Below are positions 49,635-58,754 of a DNA stretch of 64,000 nt, in pieces. Location of the stretch: the NCBI GenBank assembly GCA_900552005.1, contig URXU01000001.1, forward strand, positions 1-64,000, read 5' to 3'. Each line of letters begins with the position of its first letter. Position 1 is the stretch's first letter. The notes below the pieces were generated by a model. It saw only the letters and a program-made list of their open reading frames with translations, made no database searches and was not told the DNA's origin. The position numbers and the translations under genes are program-made. The stretch comes from an uncultured Phascolarctobacterium sp. (GTDB taxonomy: Bacteria > Bacillota > Negativicutes > Acidaminococcales > Acidaminococcaceae).

Positions 49635-51245
49635 ATGCAGGATTTATTGGAAAAAATTGAGAAAAGAAGAACGTTTGCTATTATTTCGCATCCTGATGCC
49701 GGTAAAACAACCTTAACGGAAAAATTACTGTTATATGGTGGAGCAATTCATCTGGCCGGTTCTGTTAAAGCCAGAAAAAGCAATAAGCATGCAGTTTCCG
49801 ACTGGATGGAAATCGAAAAACAGCGCGGTATTTCCGTAACTTCATCAGTATTACAGTTTGATTATAATGGTTACAGAGTTAATATTCTGGATACTCCCGG
49901 TCATCAGGATTTCTCGGAAGATACTTATCGTACTCTGATGGCTGCGGACAGTGCCGTAATGCTCATTGATGCGGCCAAAGGCGTTGAACCTCAGACCAAG
50001 AAACTTTTCTGGGTTTGCCACAGACGCAAACTGCCTATTTTTACCTTTATCAATAAATTGGACCGCTACGGACGCAATCCGTTTGATTTGATGGATGAGC
50101 TGGAAAAAGTGCTGGGCATCAGAGCCTTTCCCGTTAACTGGCCCATTGGTATTGATGGACATTATAAGGGCGTATATGACCGTTTAAAGAAAACAATTGA
50201 GCTTTTTGAAGATGATACCAGTCATGGCGCCAAACAATTAAAATCAACTACCGGATCGCTGGATGATCCCAAAATTAAAGAAATGTTAGGCGAAGAACTG
50301 TATGAAAATCTTTGCAATGACATTGAACTGCTGGATTTGGCCGGAGATGAATTTGACATGGACAAAGTAAATGCCGGCGAACTTACACCCATGTTTTTCG
50401 GTAGTGCTATGACCAACTTCGGTGTTCAAAGTTTTCTGGAAAAATTTCTGGAACTTTCACCCAAACCGCAGCCGCGAACTTTACAAAACGGGGATACCAT
50501 TGATCCTTCCAATGAAGCGTTTTCTGCCTTTGTCTTTAAGATTCAGGCCAATATGAATCCGGCGCATCGTGACAGAATTTCCTTTATGCGCATTTGCTCC
50601 GGTGTTTTTGAAAAAGGCATGAGCGTATATCATAAACAGTCCAATAAAATGATTAAGCTTACTCAGCCGCAGCAATTTTTAGCTCAGGAAAGAACTATTG
50701 TGGAAAAAGCTTATCCTGGAGATATCATCGGCGTTTTTGACCCCGGTATTTTTGGTATCGGTGATTCTTTGAGCGACAGCAGCCTGAAACTGCAATTTGA
50801 AGATTTCCCGGTTTTCCCGCCGGAAATTTTTGCGCGTGTTCAGCCTAAAGATTCTTTAAAACGCAAGCAGTTTGAAAAGGGCATTATGCAGCTTTCTCAG
50901 GAAGGCGCCATTCAGGTATTCGAACAAAAAGGCGTGGGCTTAGAATGCTATGTAGTAGGTGTTGTCGGCGTCTTGCAGCTGGAAGTACTGGAATACAGAC
51001 TGCTTAACGAATACAGCGCTCAGCTGCTGATGAATCAGCTGCCTTATTCCGTTGCCCGCTGGGTTTATACAGAAGATAAAAATCTTATTGATAATATTAA
51101 AGGACTTGACAATGGTATGCTGGTATATGATAAAAAAGGGCGTCCTGTTATTTTAGTAAATAACGAATGGTCCCTGAACTGGATTTTAGAGCGCAATCCT
51201 GGTATGCAGTTTCTGACTGTACCGGCCGATGTTGCAAAAATCTAA
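49635..51245 (+). CDS. prfC: Peptide chain release factor 3
   Basis: RF3 is the GTPase that recycles RF1 and RF2 from ribosomes. The 536-residue protein has the G1 motif SHPDAGKTTLTEKLLLYGG, KQRGISVTSSVLQF with the switch region, DTPGHQDFSEDTYRTLMAAD (G3), INKLDRYGR (G4), and the domain II/III sequence with MNPAHRDRISFMRICSG. Length and DTPGHQDFSEDTYRTL separate RF3 from EF-G. Its last bases overlap the start of the histidine kinase gene. Confidence 0.97.
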   Translation: MQDLLEKIEKRRTFAIISHPDAGKTTLTEKLLLYGGAIHLAGSVKARKSNKHAVSDWMEIEKQRGISVTSSVLQFDYNGYRVNILDTPGHQDFSEDTYRTLMAADSAVMLIDAAKGVEPQTKKLFWVCHRRKLPIFTFINKLDRYGRNPFDLMDELEKVLGIRAFPVNWPIGIDGHYKGVYDRLKKTIELFEDDTSHGAKQLKSTTGSLDDPKIKEMLGEELYENLCNDIELLDLAGDEFDMDKVNAGELTPMFFGSAMTNFGVQSFLEKFLELSPKPQPRTLQNGDTIDPSNEAFSAFVFKIQANMNPAHRDRISFMRICSGVFEKGMSVYHKQSNKMIKLTQPQQFLAQERTIVEKAYPGDIIGVFDPGIFGIGDSLSDSSLKLQFEDFPVFPPEIFARVQPKDSLKRKQFEKGIMQLSQEGAIQVFEQKGVGLECYVVGVVGVLQLEVLEYRLLNEYSAQLLMNQLPYSVARWVYTEDKNLIDNIKGLDNGMLVYDKKGRPVILVNNEWSLNWILERNPGMQFLTVPADVAKI

Positions 51246-52917
51246 TTTTCACAGCGAAGAAAATCTGAAAAATCCAGTAGTATATCCAAAGCATTCCAAA
51301 GTCTTCAGTCTGTCCCAGAAAATCGTCCTGCTTATCACTTTAGTAGTCTGCATCGCGCTGCTGCCTACTTCTGTTTTTACAACACTGAAGGTTGCAAAAG
51401 TTATCTATGATCGTATCAGCATTAATGCAGTAAGCATTACAACCATATTATGCAACTCTCCGGAAATACATCGTGGTCTTGTATTATCTGATAATATTCC
51501 TGATTCTGAAATTGATAAAATGATGCAGGATTATGTTAATGAAGTAGATAATTCCGATGAAGCCAGCGTAGCCATTTTTGATAAAAATTATAATCTGCGC
51601 GTACTCTATAATCCGGGAAAATTAGAAGGTTTTCAAAAAAGCGCTCAAGATATTGTCATGAAATATGCTTCTGACGATAACATAAGCTGGCAGGAAAATT
51701 ACAATATGCCCAATAAAGCTCTTGGGTTTATTAAAGATAAAAATAATCAGACCATTGGTTATGTAGTAACAGGCTATTCTGATAATATTTTTAATGATTC
51801 CACTATGGATTCAGTTTTCTTTCTGCTTTTAATGACGCTTATTGGTCTTTTGGTAGGTATTGCCGGTGCTATGTATCTGGCAAGGCATATCAAACGGGTG
51901 CTGTTTGGCCTGGAACCGGAAGAAATCGCAGCTTTGCTGCAGGAGCGCAATGTACTTTTAAACTCTGTCCGTGAAGGCGTTCTTGACATAAACAGCAAAG
52001 GCATTATCACTCTTGTCAATACAGAGGCTAAAAACCTTTTATCACAGGCCTCTATAGAAGATACGGATAAGCTGGTAGGCAGAAAAGCAAAAGAAATTTT
52101 GAATAAAATCAATTTTGATGATATCATTAAAAATGGTAAGGTTTTATCCGATGCCGGCGCTAAAATTGGCAATACTGTTTTTGTCATCACGGCCGTTCCC
52201 TTAATGCTTGATAAAAGCATTATCGGCGCCGTTATAACTTTCAGAAAAAAATCTGTTGTTGAAGAAATGGCTAATCAGCTGACTGGCTTTAAAAACTATG
52301 CTACGGCTTTAAGAGCTCAGACACATGAATTTATGAATAAAATGCATGTTATCATGGGTCTGATTGATATGAAGGCTTATGACGAATTAAAGCAGTATAC
52401 TCAGGAGATTGCCTTTAACAGACAGTCTGAAGTTTCCTATGTAGTCACCAGGCTTAAAGACATTACCCTTTCCGGTTTCATTTTAGGCAAAATAAGTCGC
52501 AGCCGCGAATTGCAGATAGACTTTTCGCTTACTGACGAAAGTGATCTTCATAGTGATCTGGAAGTTCCATCCGTGCATGATTTGGTGCTTATCATCGGCA
52601 ATATAGTAGAAAATGCCTTTGATGTTTTAAAAAATTTTCACGGAGAGCGCATCGTAAATTTAAGTATTCTTGATTTTGATAAGGAAATAGTTATTGTAGT
52701 AGAAGATTCTGGACCTGGCATGAGTGAGGAAGTCAAGAAAAATCTTTTTAAACGCGGATATACCAGTAAAGGCTGTGGTCATGGCTTTGGCCTTTATCTG
52801 GTTAAGCAGAGTATCGACAATCTTGACGGCACCATTACCGTAGAATCTACTATTGGTGAGGGAACCATATTTACGGTCAGACTGCCGATAAAAAAGGATG
52901 GTGAAGCAAATGATTAA
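51229..52917 (+). CDS. Sensor histidine kinase, DcuS/CitA type
   Basis: A 562-residue membrane kinase. One TM helix lies at about 30-55 (IVLLITLVVCIALLPTSV). The extracytoplasmic sensor of about 135 residues has the PAS-like form of DcuS/CitA, and a second TM helix lies at about 187-210. A cytoplasmic PAS region is followed by the dimerisation helix with His366 in LRAQTHEFMNKMHVIMGLI (DcuS-type SpoOB fold) and a HATPase domain (IIGNIVENAFDVL, VEDSGPGMSEE, GHGFGLYLVKQ). Its start overlaps the prfC end by 17 bases with no strong ribosome site. The partner regulator overlaps its stop. The ligand is likely a small carboxylate, by family only. Confidence 0.88.
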   Translation: MLQKSNFHSEENLKNPVVYPKHSKVFSLSQKIVLLITLVVCIALLPTSVFTTLKVAKVIYDRISINAVSITTILCNSPEIHRGLVLSDNIPDSEIDKMMQDYVNEVDNSDEASVAIFDKNYNLRVLYNPGKLEGFQKSAQDIVMKYASDDNISWQENYNMPNKALGFIKDKNNQTIGYVVTGYSDNIFNDSTMDSVFFLLLMTLIGLLVGIAGAMYLARHIKRVLFGLEPEEIAALLQERNVLLNSVREGVLDINSKGIITLVNTEAKNLLSQASIEDTDKLVGRKAKEILNKINFDDIIKNGKVLSDAGAKIGNTVFVITAVPLMLDKSIIGAVITFRKKSVVEEMANQLTGFKNYATALRAQTHEFMNKMHVIMGLIDMKAYDELKQYTQEIAFNRQSEVSYVVTRLKDITLSGFILGKISRSRELQIDFSLTDESDLHSDLEVPSVHDLVLIIGNIVENAFDVLKNFHGERIVNLSILDFDKEIVIVVEDSGPGMSEEVKKNLFKRGYTSKGCGHGFGLYLVKQSIDNLDGTITVESTIGEGTIFTVRLPIKKDGEAND

Positions 52918-53614
52918 TGTTTTAGTTGTTGAAGATGATCCCATGGTTGCTCAGCTGCATGAGCATTATTTAAGTCAGATTAAAGGATTTCAGTTATGTG
53001 ATATTGCGCGCAGCGGTGACGAAGCGTTAAAACTTTTACAGACTAATGAATATGATTTGCTCATTTTAGATGTATTCATGCCTTTTATGGACGGCCTGCA
53101 AACTTTGGAAAAAATTCGTGAGAATAAGTATGATGTTGATGTCATTATTGTTTCCGCCGCCAATGATAAGGATAAAATCAAACAGGCTCTACGTCTTGGC
53201 GCTGTTGATTACATTATTAAGCCTTTTGAATTTGAAAGATTTAATCTTGCCTTAAGCAATTATCAGAAACGTTATCATATTGTAGAAGAACAGGACATTA
53301 TCAAACAGTCCGAGCTTGATAAAACTATTATCAAGCATGAAAAGGAGACCATCGTAGCCTTGCCCAAAGGCTTGGATAAGCATACCCTGGCAACTGTTTG
53401 GGAGTGCATTCTGACTTTTGACGGTATGTTTACCACGGAAGAAGTTTCGGCAAAAGTGGGCATTTCTCGCGTTTCCATAAGGAAATATCTGGAATTTTTA
53501 AAAACATTGCATTTGTTGAAACTTGACCTGCACAGAGGCTCGGTAGGCAGACCTGTCTATAAGTATCTATGTGTGGACAAACACAGTGATTTATTAAATG
53601 TTTATATTCAGTAG
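52910..53614 (+). CDS. Response regulator, DcuR/CitB type
   Basis: A 234-residue regulator. I start it at the ATG at 52910, after AAAGGA at 52893-52898, overlapping the kinase gene by eight bases. The receiver domain has VLVVEDDPMVAQLHEHYL, the phospho-acceptor Asp54 in LLILDVFMPFMDGLQ and a Lys in IIKPFEFERF. The C-terminal winged helix (LATVWECILTFDGMFTTEEV, ISRVSIRKYLEFL) is the CitB/DcuR type. No transport or metabolism gene lies next to the pair, so the target is elsewhere; the SLC13-type carrier at 11543 is one candidate. Confidence 0.9.
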   Translation: MINVLVVEDDPMVAQLHEHYLSQIKGFQLCDIARSGDEALKLLQTNEYDLLILDVFMPFMDGLQTLEKIRENKYDVDVIIVSAANDKDKIKQALRLGAVDYIIKPFEFERFNLALSNYQKRYHIVEEQDIIKQSELDKTIIKHEKETIVALPKGLDKHTLATVWECILTFDGMFTTEEVSAKVGISRVSIRKYLEFLKTLHLLKLDLHRGSVGRPVYKYLCVDKHSDLLNVYIQ

Positions 53615-53628
53615 GGGAAGATAAGTTT

Positions 53629-54363
53629 ATGCAGATAAAAAAACCTGTAACAATTTTAGGTATTCCTGTACATCCTTTGACAATGAAGGAATCTGTTAAT
53701 ATTCTGGAAGACCGTTTGCTGAAAGACAAGCAGACTTTTGTTGTTACTGCCAACGCAGAAATTATCATGATGTGCCAGGATGACCATGAGTATAATACTA
53801 TTGTTGCCACTAAGGCTGATTTGATACTGCCTGACGGCGCAGGCGCCGTATGGGCTGGACGTTATTTAGGGAATGATATTCCTGAGCGTGTAGCAGGTTT
53901 TGATCTGTATAACCAGCTTTTGCAGCTGGCGGCACGCAAAGGCTATAAGGCTTACTTTTTCGGCGGCGCTCCTGGTATTGCGGAGGCTGCTAAAGCCAAA
54001 GCGGAAGAACTCTATCCCGGGGTGCAGATTGTAGGCTGTCATAACGGTTATTTTACGGCTGAAGAAGAAGCTGATATTTTAGAAGACATCAACAGCAAGC
54101 AGGCAGATATGCTCTTTGTTGCTCTTGGTGCGCCAAAACAGGAAAAATGGCTGGTAGAGCACAGAGATCAATTGGCGCCGAAAATCTTAATGGGTATTGG
54201 CGGCAGTTTTGACGTGCTGGCAGGCAAAATGGAACGCGCTCCTAAATGGATGCAGGAGGCTTCCCTTGAATGGGCTTTTCGCCTTTACAAACAGCCCCGC
54301 AGATTTTTCCGTATGCTGGCCTTGCCTAAATTTGTCTTGAAAGTTATCTTTGCTCATAAATAA
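53629..54363 (+). CDS. WecG/TagA/CpsF family glycosyltransferase
   Basis: A 244-residue GT26 enzyme, adding an N-acetylmannosamine-type sugar to a lipid-linked intermediate. VTILGIPVHPLTMKESVNIL opens it; VVTANAEIIMMCQDD, LPDGAGAVWAGRYLG, ERVAGFDLYNQLL and the donor-site GGAPGIAEAAKAKAEELYPG and LFVALGAPKQEKW follow. The region RAPKWMQEASLEWAFRL ends the family core. Whether it acts in teichoic-acid-like or outer-surface glycan synthesis is open. A GGGGAA ribosome site precedes the ATG, and a hairpin follows the stop. Confidence 0.88.
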   Translation: MQIKKPVTILGIPVHPLTMKESVNILEDRLLKDKQTFVVTANAEIIMMCQDDHEYNTIVATKADLILPDGAGAVWAGRYLGNDIPERVAGFDLYNQLLQLAARKGYKAYFFGGAPGIAEAAKAKAEELYPGVQIVGCHNGYFTAEEEADILEDINSKQADMLFVALGAPKQEKWLVEHRDQLAPKILMGIGGSFDVLAGKMERAPKWMQEASLEWAFRLYKQPRRFFRMLALPKFVLKVIFAHK

Positions 54364-54376
54364 TTTTTATGATAAA

Positions 54377-54405
54377 TGGACAAATATGTTTTAGTGTATT
54401 ATAAT
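54377..54405 (+). promoter_or_regulatory. Promoter of psd-pssA
   Basis: TGGACA (54377-54382), 17-base spacer, TATAAT (54400-54405). Its -10 hexamer overlaps the base of the terminator stem that follows. Confidence 0.6.
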
Positions 54406-54443
54406 AATGTGATGAAATATGACCGTTCATCACATTATTTTTT
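54403..54443 (+). terminator. Hairpin between the GT26 gene and psd
   Basis: A 14-bp perfect stem AATAATGTGATGAA/TTCATCACATTATT (54403-54416 with 54426-54439) with TTTT after it. It may end the upstream transcript. Confidence 0.75.
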
Positions 54444-54496
54444 TACTTTTTAATTATTCATTTAAATAACTCAGAATAGAAAGCGAGAGGATTATT

Positions 54497-55126
54497 ATGG
54501 TAATTGTGAAAGATGGCTATCCATTTATTATTGGAACTATTATTCTCACATTGATTATATATTATTTTTTTGGTATTTATGCTGCCATCGTTCCCGGTGT
54601 TCTGGCATTATTTTTTATTTACTTTTTCCGCAATCCTTCACGTTCCATGCCATATGATCCCAATATTCTTTATTCACCTGCAGACGGCACTGTTATGGCA
54701 GTAGAAGATATTTATGATGATGAATATCTGAACGAACCTGCCACAAAAGTAACCGTTTTTCTTTCTGTTTTTAATGTGCATGTAAATCGCAGTCCTATTG
54801 ACGGCGAAATTAAATATCAACGTTATACCTGCGGCCAGTTTGTGCCTGCATATAAAAAATCTGCTTCTTTTGAAAATGAACGCCATGCCATCGGTCTTGA
54901 TAACGGCAGAATGCGCATTCTGGTAACTCAGGTTGCCGGTTTGCTGGCACGCCGCATTGTGTCATGGGTAACGCTTGGTCATCAGATGAAGCAGGGGGAA
55001 TGTTACGGCATGATAAAATTTGGTTCCAGTACTGAACTGGTCGTACCGAAAAATGTCGAAATAACAGTTAAGAAAGGTGATACCGTGGTTGGCGGTGTTA
55101 CCGTTATGGGGAGGGTAAAACAATAA
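54497..55126 (+). CDS. psd: Phosphatidylserine decarboxylase, short form
   Basis: Psd makes phosphatidylethanolamine and cleaves itself to form its pyruvoyl group. The 209-residue protein has an N-terminal hydrophobic segment, then PADGTVMAVEDIYDD, VFLSVFNVHVNRSPIDGEI, the QVAGLLARRIV region and the self-cleavage site GSS in MIKFGSSTELVVP. The size fits the archaetidylserine-decarboxylase-like (type II) family of Firmicutes. It overlaps pssA by one base (TAATG); a GAGAGGA site precedes the start. Confidence 0.93.
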   Translation: MVIVKDGYPFIIGTIILTLIIYYFFGIYAAIVPGVLALFFIYFFRNPSRSMPYDPNILYSPADGTVMAVEDIYDDEYLNEPATKVTVFLSVFNVHVNRSPIDGEIKYQRYTCGQFVPAYKKSASFENERHAIGLDNGRMRILVTQVAGLLARRIVSWVTLGHQMKQGECYGMIKFGSSTELVVPKNVEITVKKGDTVVGGVTVMGRVKQ

Positions 55127-55800
55127 TGAATTACCGTCGTATTGTTCCCAACAGCATTAGTTCCATTAGTTTGATTTTCGGTATCTTATCGATTTTCAAA
55201 ACGTTTGAACAGGATTTCTTCTACGCCGCTTTGTTTATTATCCTGGCAGTATTGGCTGATTCTATGGACGGCAGAGCAGCAAGACTGTTGGGCGTCAGCG
55301 GAGATTTTGGCAAGGAGTTAGATTCGCTTTGCGATCTTGGCTCCTTTGGTGTTGCTCCGGCCATCATGATCTATCATTACGGTATGACTGATTTGGGCCT
55401 GGCAGGACAGATTATTGCTGCTTTGTTTACCATTGGCGGCGCTATGCGCCTGGCAAGATTCAATGTCAATGCCGCAACTGTCAAAGGATATTTTCAGGGG
55501 ATGCCTATTCCGGCAGGTGCCTGCTGCCTGGCAACTTACGTATTATCAGGATATCATTTTGCTCCGGAACTTGTTGCAGTAATGACTTTTGTAATAGCCG
55601 TTATTATGTACAGCAATGTAAAGTTTCCTGATTTCAAAGGCAAAGGCAATCCGATGTTTGCCGCACCGGTTATTGCAGCATTGCTGATTGGTGCTTACAT
55701 GCTGGCAGAACGTCCGTCTGCCTGGATGTTTGTAATTATGTTTACTTACACCATTGCCGGCATTATCAATCATTTATATGTGGTATGTTTACGAAAATAA
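55126..55800 (+). CDS. pssA: CDP-diacylglycerol-serine phosphatidyltransferase
   Basis: PssA makes phosphatidylserine, the substrate of Psd. The 224-residue membrane protein carries the CDP-alcohol phosphotransferase motif, here DGRAARLLGVSGDFGKELD and then SLCD (D-G-x2-A-R-x8-G-x3-D-x3-D), with all acidic residues present. It has about six hydrophobic segments. Together psd and pssA give phosphatidylethanolamine, a common lipid in diderm Negativicutes. Confidence 0.94.
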   Translation: MNYRRIVPNSISSISLIFGILSIFKTFEQDFFYAALFIILAVLADSMDGRAARLLGVSGDFGKELDSLCDLGSFGVAPAIMIYHYGMTDLGLAGQIIAALFTIGGAMRLARFNVNAATVKGYFQGMPIPAGACCLATYVLSGYHFAPELVAVMTFVIAVIMYSNVKFPDFKGKGNPMFAAPVIAALLIGAYMLAERPSAWMFVIMFTYTIAGIINHLYVVCLRK

Positions 55801-55841
55801 TTGCAGATTGATAAAAATAATGGAAACAAGGGAGTTATTAA

Positions 55842-57134
55842 ATGAATACATATTTTGATATCATCATGATACCTTTGCAGTTATTAATTATTTTTTTTAC
55901 TGTGTATTATTTCGTTATTTCCTGGTTCGGCCTGTTCGGCAAGAAAAAGGAAGTCAAGATTTACGATGAACGCAAGACTTTTGCGTTAGTTGTATGTGCC
56001 CACAATGAAGATAAGGTAATCGCGCCTTTGGTTGATAATCTGAAAAGATTAAATTATTCAGACAAACTATATGATATTTTTGTTGTTGCTGATAATTGTT
56101 CTGATAATACTGCACAGGTTGCACGTGATGCCGGCGCTATTGTGCACGAACGTTTCAGTGAAACAGGCAAAGGCAAAGGATATGCCATGGACTGGATGTT
56201 TAATCGACTGTTCAAGATGGAAAGACAGTATGACGCCGTGTGCGTCTTTGACGCTGATAATCTGGTGCATCCTAATTTTCTGAAAGAAATGAACAGCCGC
56301 TTATGCAATGGAGAACGTTTGATTCAAGGCTATCTTGATTCCAAAAATCCTAACGATACCTGGATATCCGGTGTTTTTTCTATTTCCTTCTGGGTAGTAA
56401 ATCATGTATGGCATCTGGCCAAATATAATATGGGCTTGTCCAGCTGTTTGGGCGGCACCGGCATGTGCATTGATACGGAAATCTTAAAACGTTATGGCTG
56501 GGGCGCCACTTGTCTTACCGAGGATATGGAATTTACCATGAAAGCAATTATGGAAAATATTCCAACTACCTGGGCACATGATGCCATTATCTATGATGAA
56601 AAACCGCTGACCTTTAAAGCTGCATGGAATCAGCGTAAACGCTGGGCACAGGGCCATTTTGATGTTGCCAACAGATATTTGGGTCCCATGCTGAAAAAAG
56701 CAATTAAAGAGCGGAATATTGTTGTGCTGGATTGTATGGTAAATCTGTTTCAGCCGTATTTCCTTCTGATTTCGACTTTCTTCCTGCTGTGCAGCTATAT
56801 TTATGAATTTGTTCCTTTCTATGATAATATTCTGTACCGAGTATTACCGTTGGAAGTTTGGACTTTAATCGGTTTTGGCCAATATATTTTCCCAATGGCT
56901 GTGTTATTTAAAATCAGAGCGTCCTTTAAGTCTTGGTGCTACCTATTGTTATATCCAATCTTTATTTACAGCTGGGTGCCCATTACTGCACTTGGTTTTA
57001 TCCATCGCAATGACCATGAATGGAGCCATACAGCCCACACACGCGGCATTAATTTTGATGATGTTCTGATTCCGGAGGATGCTGCCAAAATTGGACCTAA
57101 ACAGGTTGCCTTTGTTAAAAAGGATAACAAATAA
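55842..57134 (+). CDS. Membrane family 2 glycosyltransferase
   Basis: A 430-residue processive-type glycosyltransferase. One TM helix comes first (IIMIPLQLLIIFFTVYYFVI), then the GT-A domain: FALVVCAHNEDKVIAPLVDN, IFVVADNCSDNTAQVARDAG, CVFDADNLVHPNFL as the DxD region, GGTGMCIDTEIL, TEDMEFTMKAI, and the QRKRWAQGHFD motif (the QxxRW of cellulose- and hyaluronan-synthase-like enzymes). Three to four C-terminal TM helices follow. The polymer or lipid made is unknown. GGGAGTT precedes the ATG, and a terminator ends the unit. Confidence 0.87.
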   Translation: MNTYFDIIMIPLQLLIIFFTVYYFVISWFGLFGKKKEVKIYDERKTFALVVCAHNEDKVIAPLVDNLKRLNYSDKLYDIFVVADNCSDNTAQVARDAGAIVHERFSETGKGKGYAMDWMFNRLFKMERQYDAVCVFDADNLVHPNFLKEMNSRLCNGERLIQGYLDSKNPNDTWISGVFSISFWVVNHVWHLAKYNMGLSSCLGGTGMCIDTEILKRYGWGATCLTEDMEFTMKAIMENIPTTWAHDAIIYDEKPLTFKAAWNQRKRWAQGHFDVANRYLGPMLKKAIKERNIVVLDCMVNLFQPYFLLISTFFLLCSYIYEFVPFYDNILYRVLPLEVWTLIGFGQYIFPMAVLFKIRASFKSWCYLLLYPIFIYSWVPITALGFIHRNDHEWSHTAHTRGINFDDVLIPEDAAKIGPKQVAFVKKDNK

Positions 57135-57149
57135 TGTATTATTGAAATT

Positions 57150-57179
57150 AAAAGACACTGATTTTCAGTGTCTTTTTTT
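57150..57179 (+). terminator. Rho-independent terminator
   Basis: The stem AAAAGACACTGA/TCAGTGTCTTTT (57150-57161 with 57165-57176) with a 3-base loop and TTT after it. Confidence 0.9.
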
Positions 57180-57205
57180 GTATACCGAAAAAGTACGCTG
57201 AAAAT

Positions 57206-57234
57206 TTGGAGAAAAAAAGATTTTGTGATATGAT
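57206..57234 (+). promoter_or_regulatory. Promoter of the thioether-nucleoside salvage operon
   Basis: TTGGAG (57206-57211), 17-base spacer, TATGAT (57229-57234), then AAAGGAAG before the ATG at 57272. Confidence 0.55.
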
Positions 57235-57271
57235 ATATTAGATAAAGTTTAAATTGATAAAGGAAGAATCT

Positions 57272-57952
57272 ATGCGTATTCGAGGAATTTTATTTGATTT
57301 TGACGGAACATTAGCTAACACCAATGATTTGATTTTCTCTGCGTTTGAGCATACTTTTGCTCAGTTCCTGCACAGGAAAGTCAGCAGGGAAGAAATTGTC
57401 AAAACCTTTGGCCTGCCTTTGGCAGAAGCTATGGCCTTGTATGCTCCGTCACCGGATATGATTACGGATATGCGTGCGGTTTATCGCCAGTTCAACCTGG
57501 AACATCATGATGAAATGATCAAAACCATCGACGGTGTAGCAGATGCCTTGGCTGCCTTGCATCGTCAGGGACTGAAAATGGCTGTTGTTACTTCCAAAAA
57601 ATCACCCATGGCCAACAGGGGACTGAAATGCTGCGGCCTTGAAGCATTTATTTCTGCTGTTGTCGGCTGTGATGATACGGTAAACAACAAACCTCATCCT
57701 GAACCAATGTTTAAGGCCTGCAGCATGCTTGATGTATTGCCGCAGGAATGTATATGTGTTGGTGACAGCCCTTTTGATCTTAAAAGTGGACAGCGGGCAG
57801 GTGCCTTGACTGCCGCTGTACGGTATACATCCTTTGACTGGAAGCAAATGCTGCGTGACGGTAAGCCCGACTTTATCCTGAATAATATGCTGGATTTATT
57901 GCCTGTCATAGATAAACTTAATTTTTCTGAGGAGGCAGGACAAAATGCGTAA
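57272..57952 (+). CDS. HAD family phosphatase (phosphoglycolate phosphatase-like)
   Basis: A 226-residue HAD hydrolase. I use the ATG at 57272, behind AAAGGAAG. The nucleophile motif is LFDFDGTLANTND, the Thr/Ser motif is VVTSKKSPMAN, the Lys is in NNKPHPEPMF, and the acidic pair is ICVGDSPFDLKSG. A helical cap lies between motifs I and II. It overlaps mtnP by eight bases, so it is likely part of that operon and may remove phosphate from a pathway product; the substrate is not fixed by sequence. Confidence 0.85.
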   Translation: MRIRGILFDFDGTLANTNDLIFSAFEHTFAQFLHRKVSREEIVKTFGLPLAEAMALYAPSPDMITDMRAVYRQFNLEHHDEMIKTIDGVADALAALHRQGLKMAVVTSKKSPMANRGLKCCGLEAFISAVVGCDDTVNNKPHPEPMFKACSMLDVLPQECICVGDSPFDLKSGQRAGALTAAVRYTSFDWKQMLRDGKPDFILNNMLDLLPVIDKLNFSEEAGQNA

Positions 57953-58742
57953 AATTGCCATTATTGGCGGTACCGGCATTTACAGCCCGGAAGCTTTAAG
58001 TGGATTTGAAAGCAAAATAGTACAAACTCCTTATGGACCTGCTTTATGTAATATCGGCGTAATGTGCGGCAATCAGGTTGTCTTCATTACCCGCCATGGT
58101 GTTGGACACAAAACACCGCCTCATAAAGTAAATTATCGCGCTAATATCTGGGCTTTAAAGAGCCTGGGAACTGAAGAAATTTTTGCTACTACTGCAGTTG
58201 GTTCGCTGAACCCCGACATGCAGGCTGGGCATTTTGTAGTCTGCGACCAGGTCCTTGATTTTACTAAGAGCCGTATCAATACTTTCTATGATACACCGGA
58301 ACGCGGCGTGGCACATGTTGATTTCACTAATCCTTATTGTGCAGTACTGCGTGAAAAGGTTATTAACTGTTTAAAAAATACCGATATTGTTTTTCATGAA
58401 CATGGTACTTACGTATGCACGGAAGGTCCCCGTTTTGAAACTGCTGCGGAGATTAAAATGTTTGCGCAGTTGGGCGGCGATGTGGTAGGCATGACCAATA
58501 TGCCTGAATCTTTGCTTGCAAGGGAAGCCGAAATGTGCTATACCAATTGTTCCATTGTAACTAATATGGCGGCAGGCATCTCTAAAACTCCGCTATCACA
58601 CAGTGAAGTAGTCGAAGAAATGCAGCGCAGTATTGCCAAGATGGAACAGCTTATTTCAGCATTTATTGCTTATGATGCACCGTCAGAAGCCAAATGCGGC
58701 TGCCGTACATGTATGGCAGAATTTGGTGGATTTAAACTGTAG
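57945..58742 (+). CDS. mtnP: 5'-methylthioadenosine phosphorylase
   Basis: MtnP splits 5'-methylthioadenosine (MTA) with phosphate into adenine and 5-methylthioribose-1-phosphate. The 265-residue protein shows IAIIGGTGIYSPEALSGF, FITRHGVGHKTPPHKVNYRA with phosphate contacts, IFATTAVGSLNPDMQAGHFV, CTEGPRFETAAEIKMFAQLG and VVGMTNMPESLLAREAEMCY. This marks it as the MTAP/PNP-II class; some relatives prefer 5'-deoxyadenosine. An AGGAGG site precedes the ATG. mtnA follows, which would isomerise its product. Confidence 0.94.
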   Translation: MRKIAIIGGTGIYSPEALSGFESKIVQTPYGPALCNIGVMCGNQVVFITRHGVGHKTPPHKVNYRANIWALKSLGTEEIFATTAVGSLNPDMQAGHFVVCDQVLDFTKSRINTFYDTPERGVAHVDFTNPYCAVLREKVINCLKNTDIVFHEHGTYVCTEGPRFETAAEIKMFAQLGGDVVGMTNMPESLLAREAEMCYTNCSIVTNMAAGISKTPLSHSEVVEEMQRSIAKMEQLISAFIAYDAPSEAKCGCRTCMAEFGGFKL

Positions 58743-58754
58743 GGAAGTGTATTT

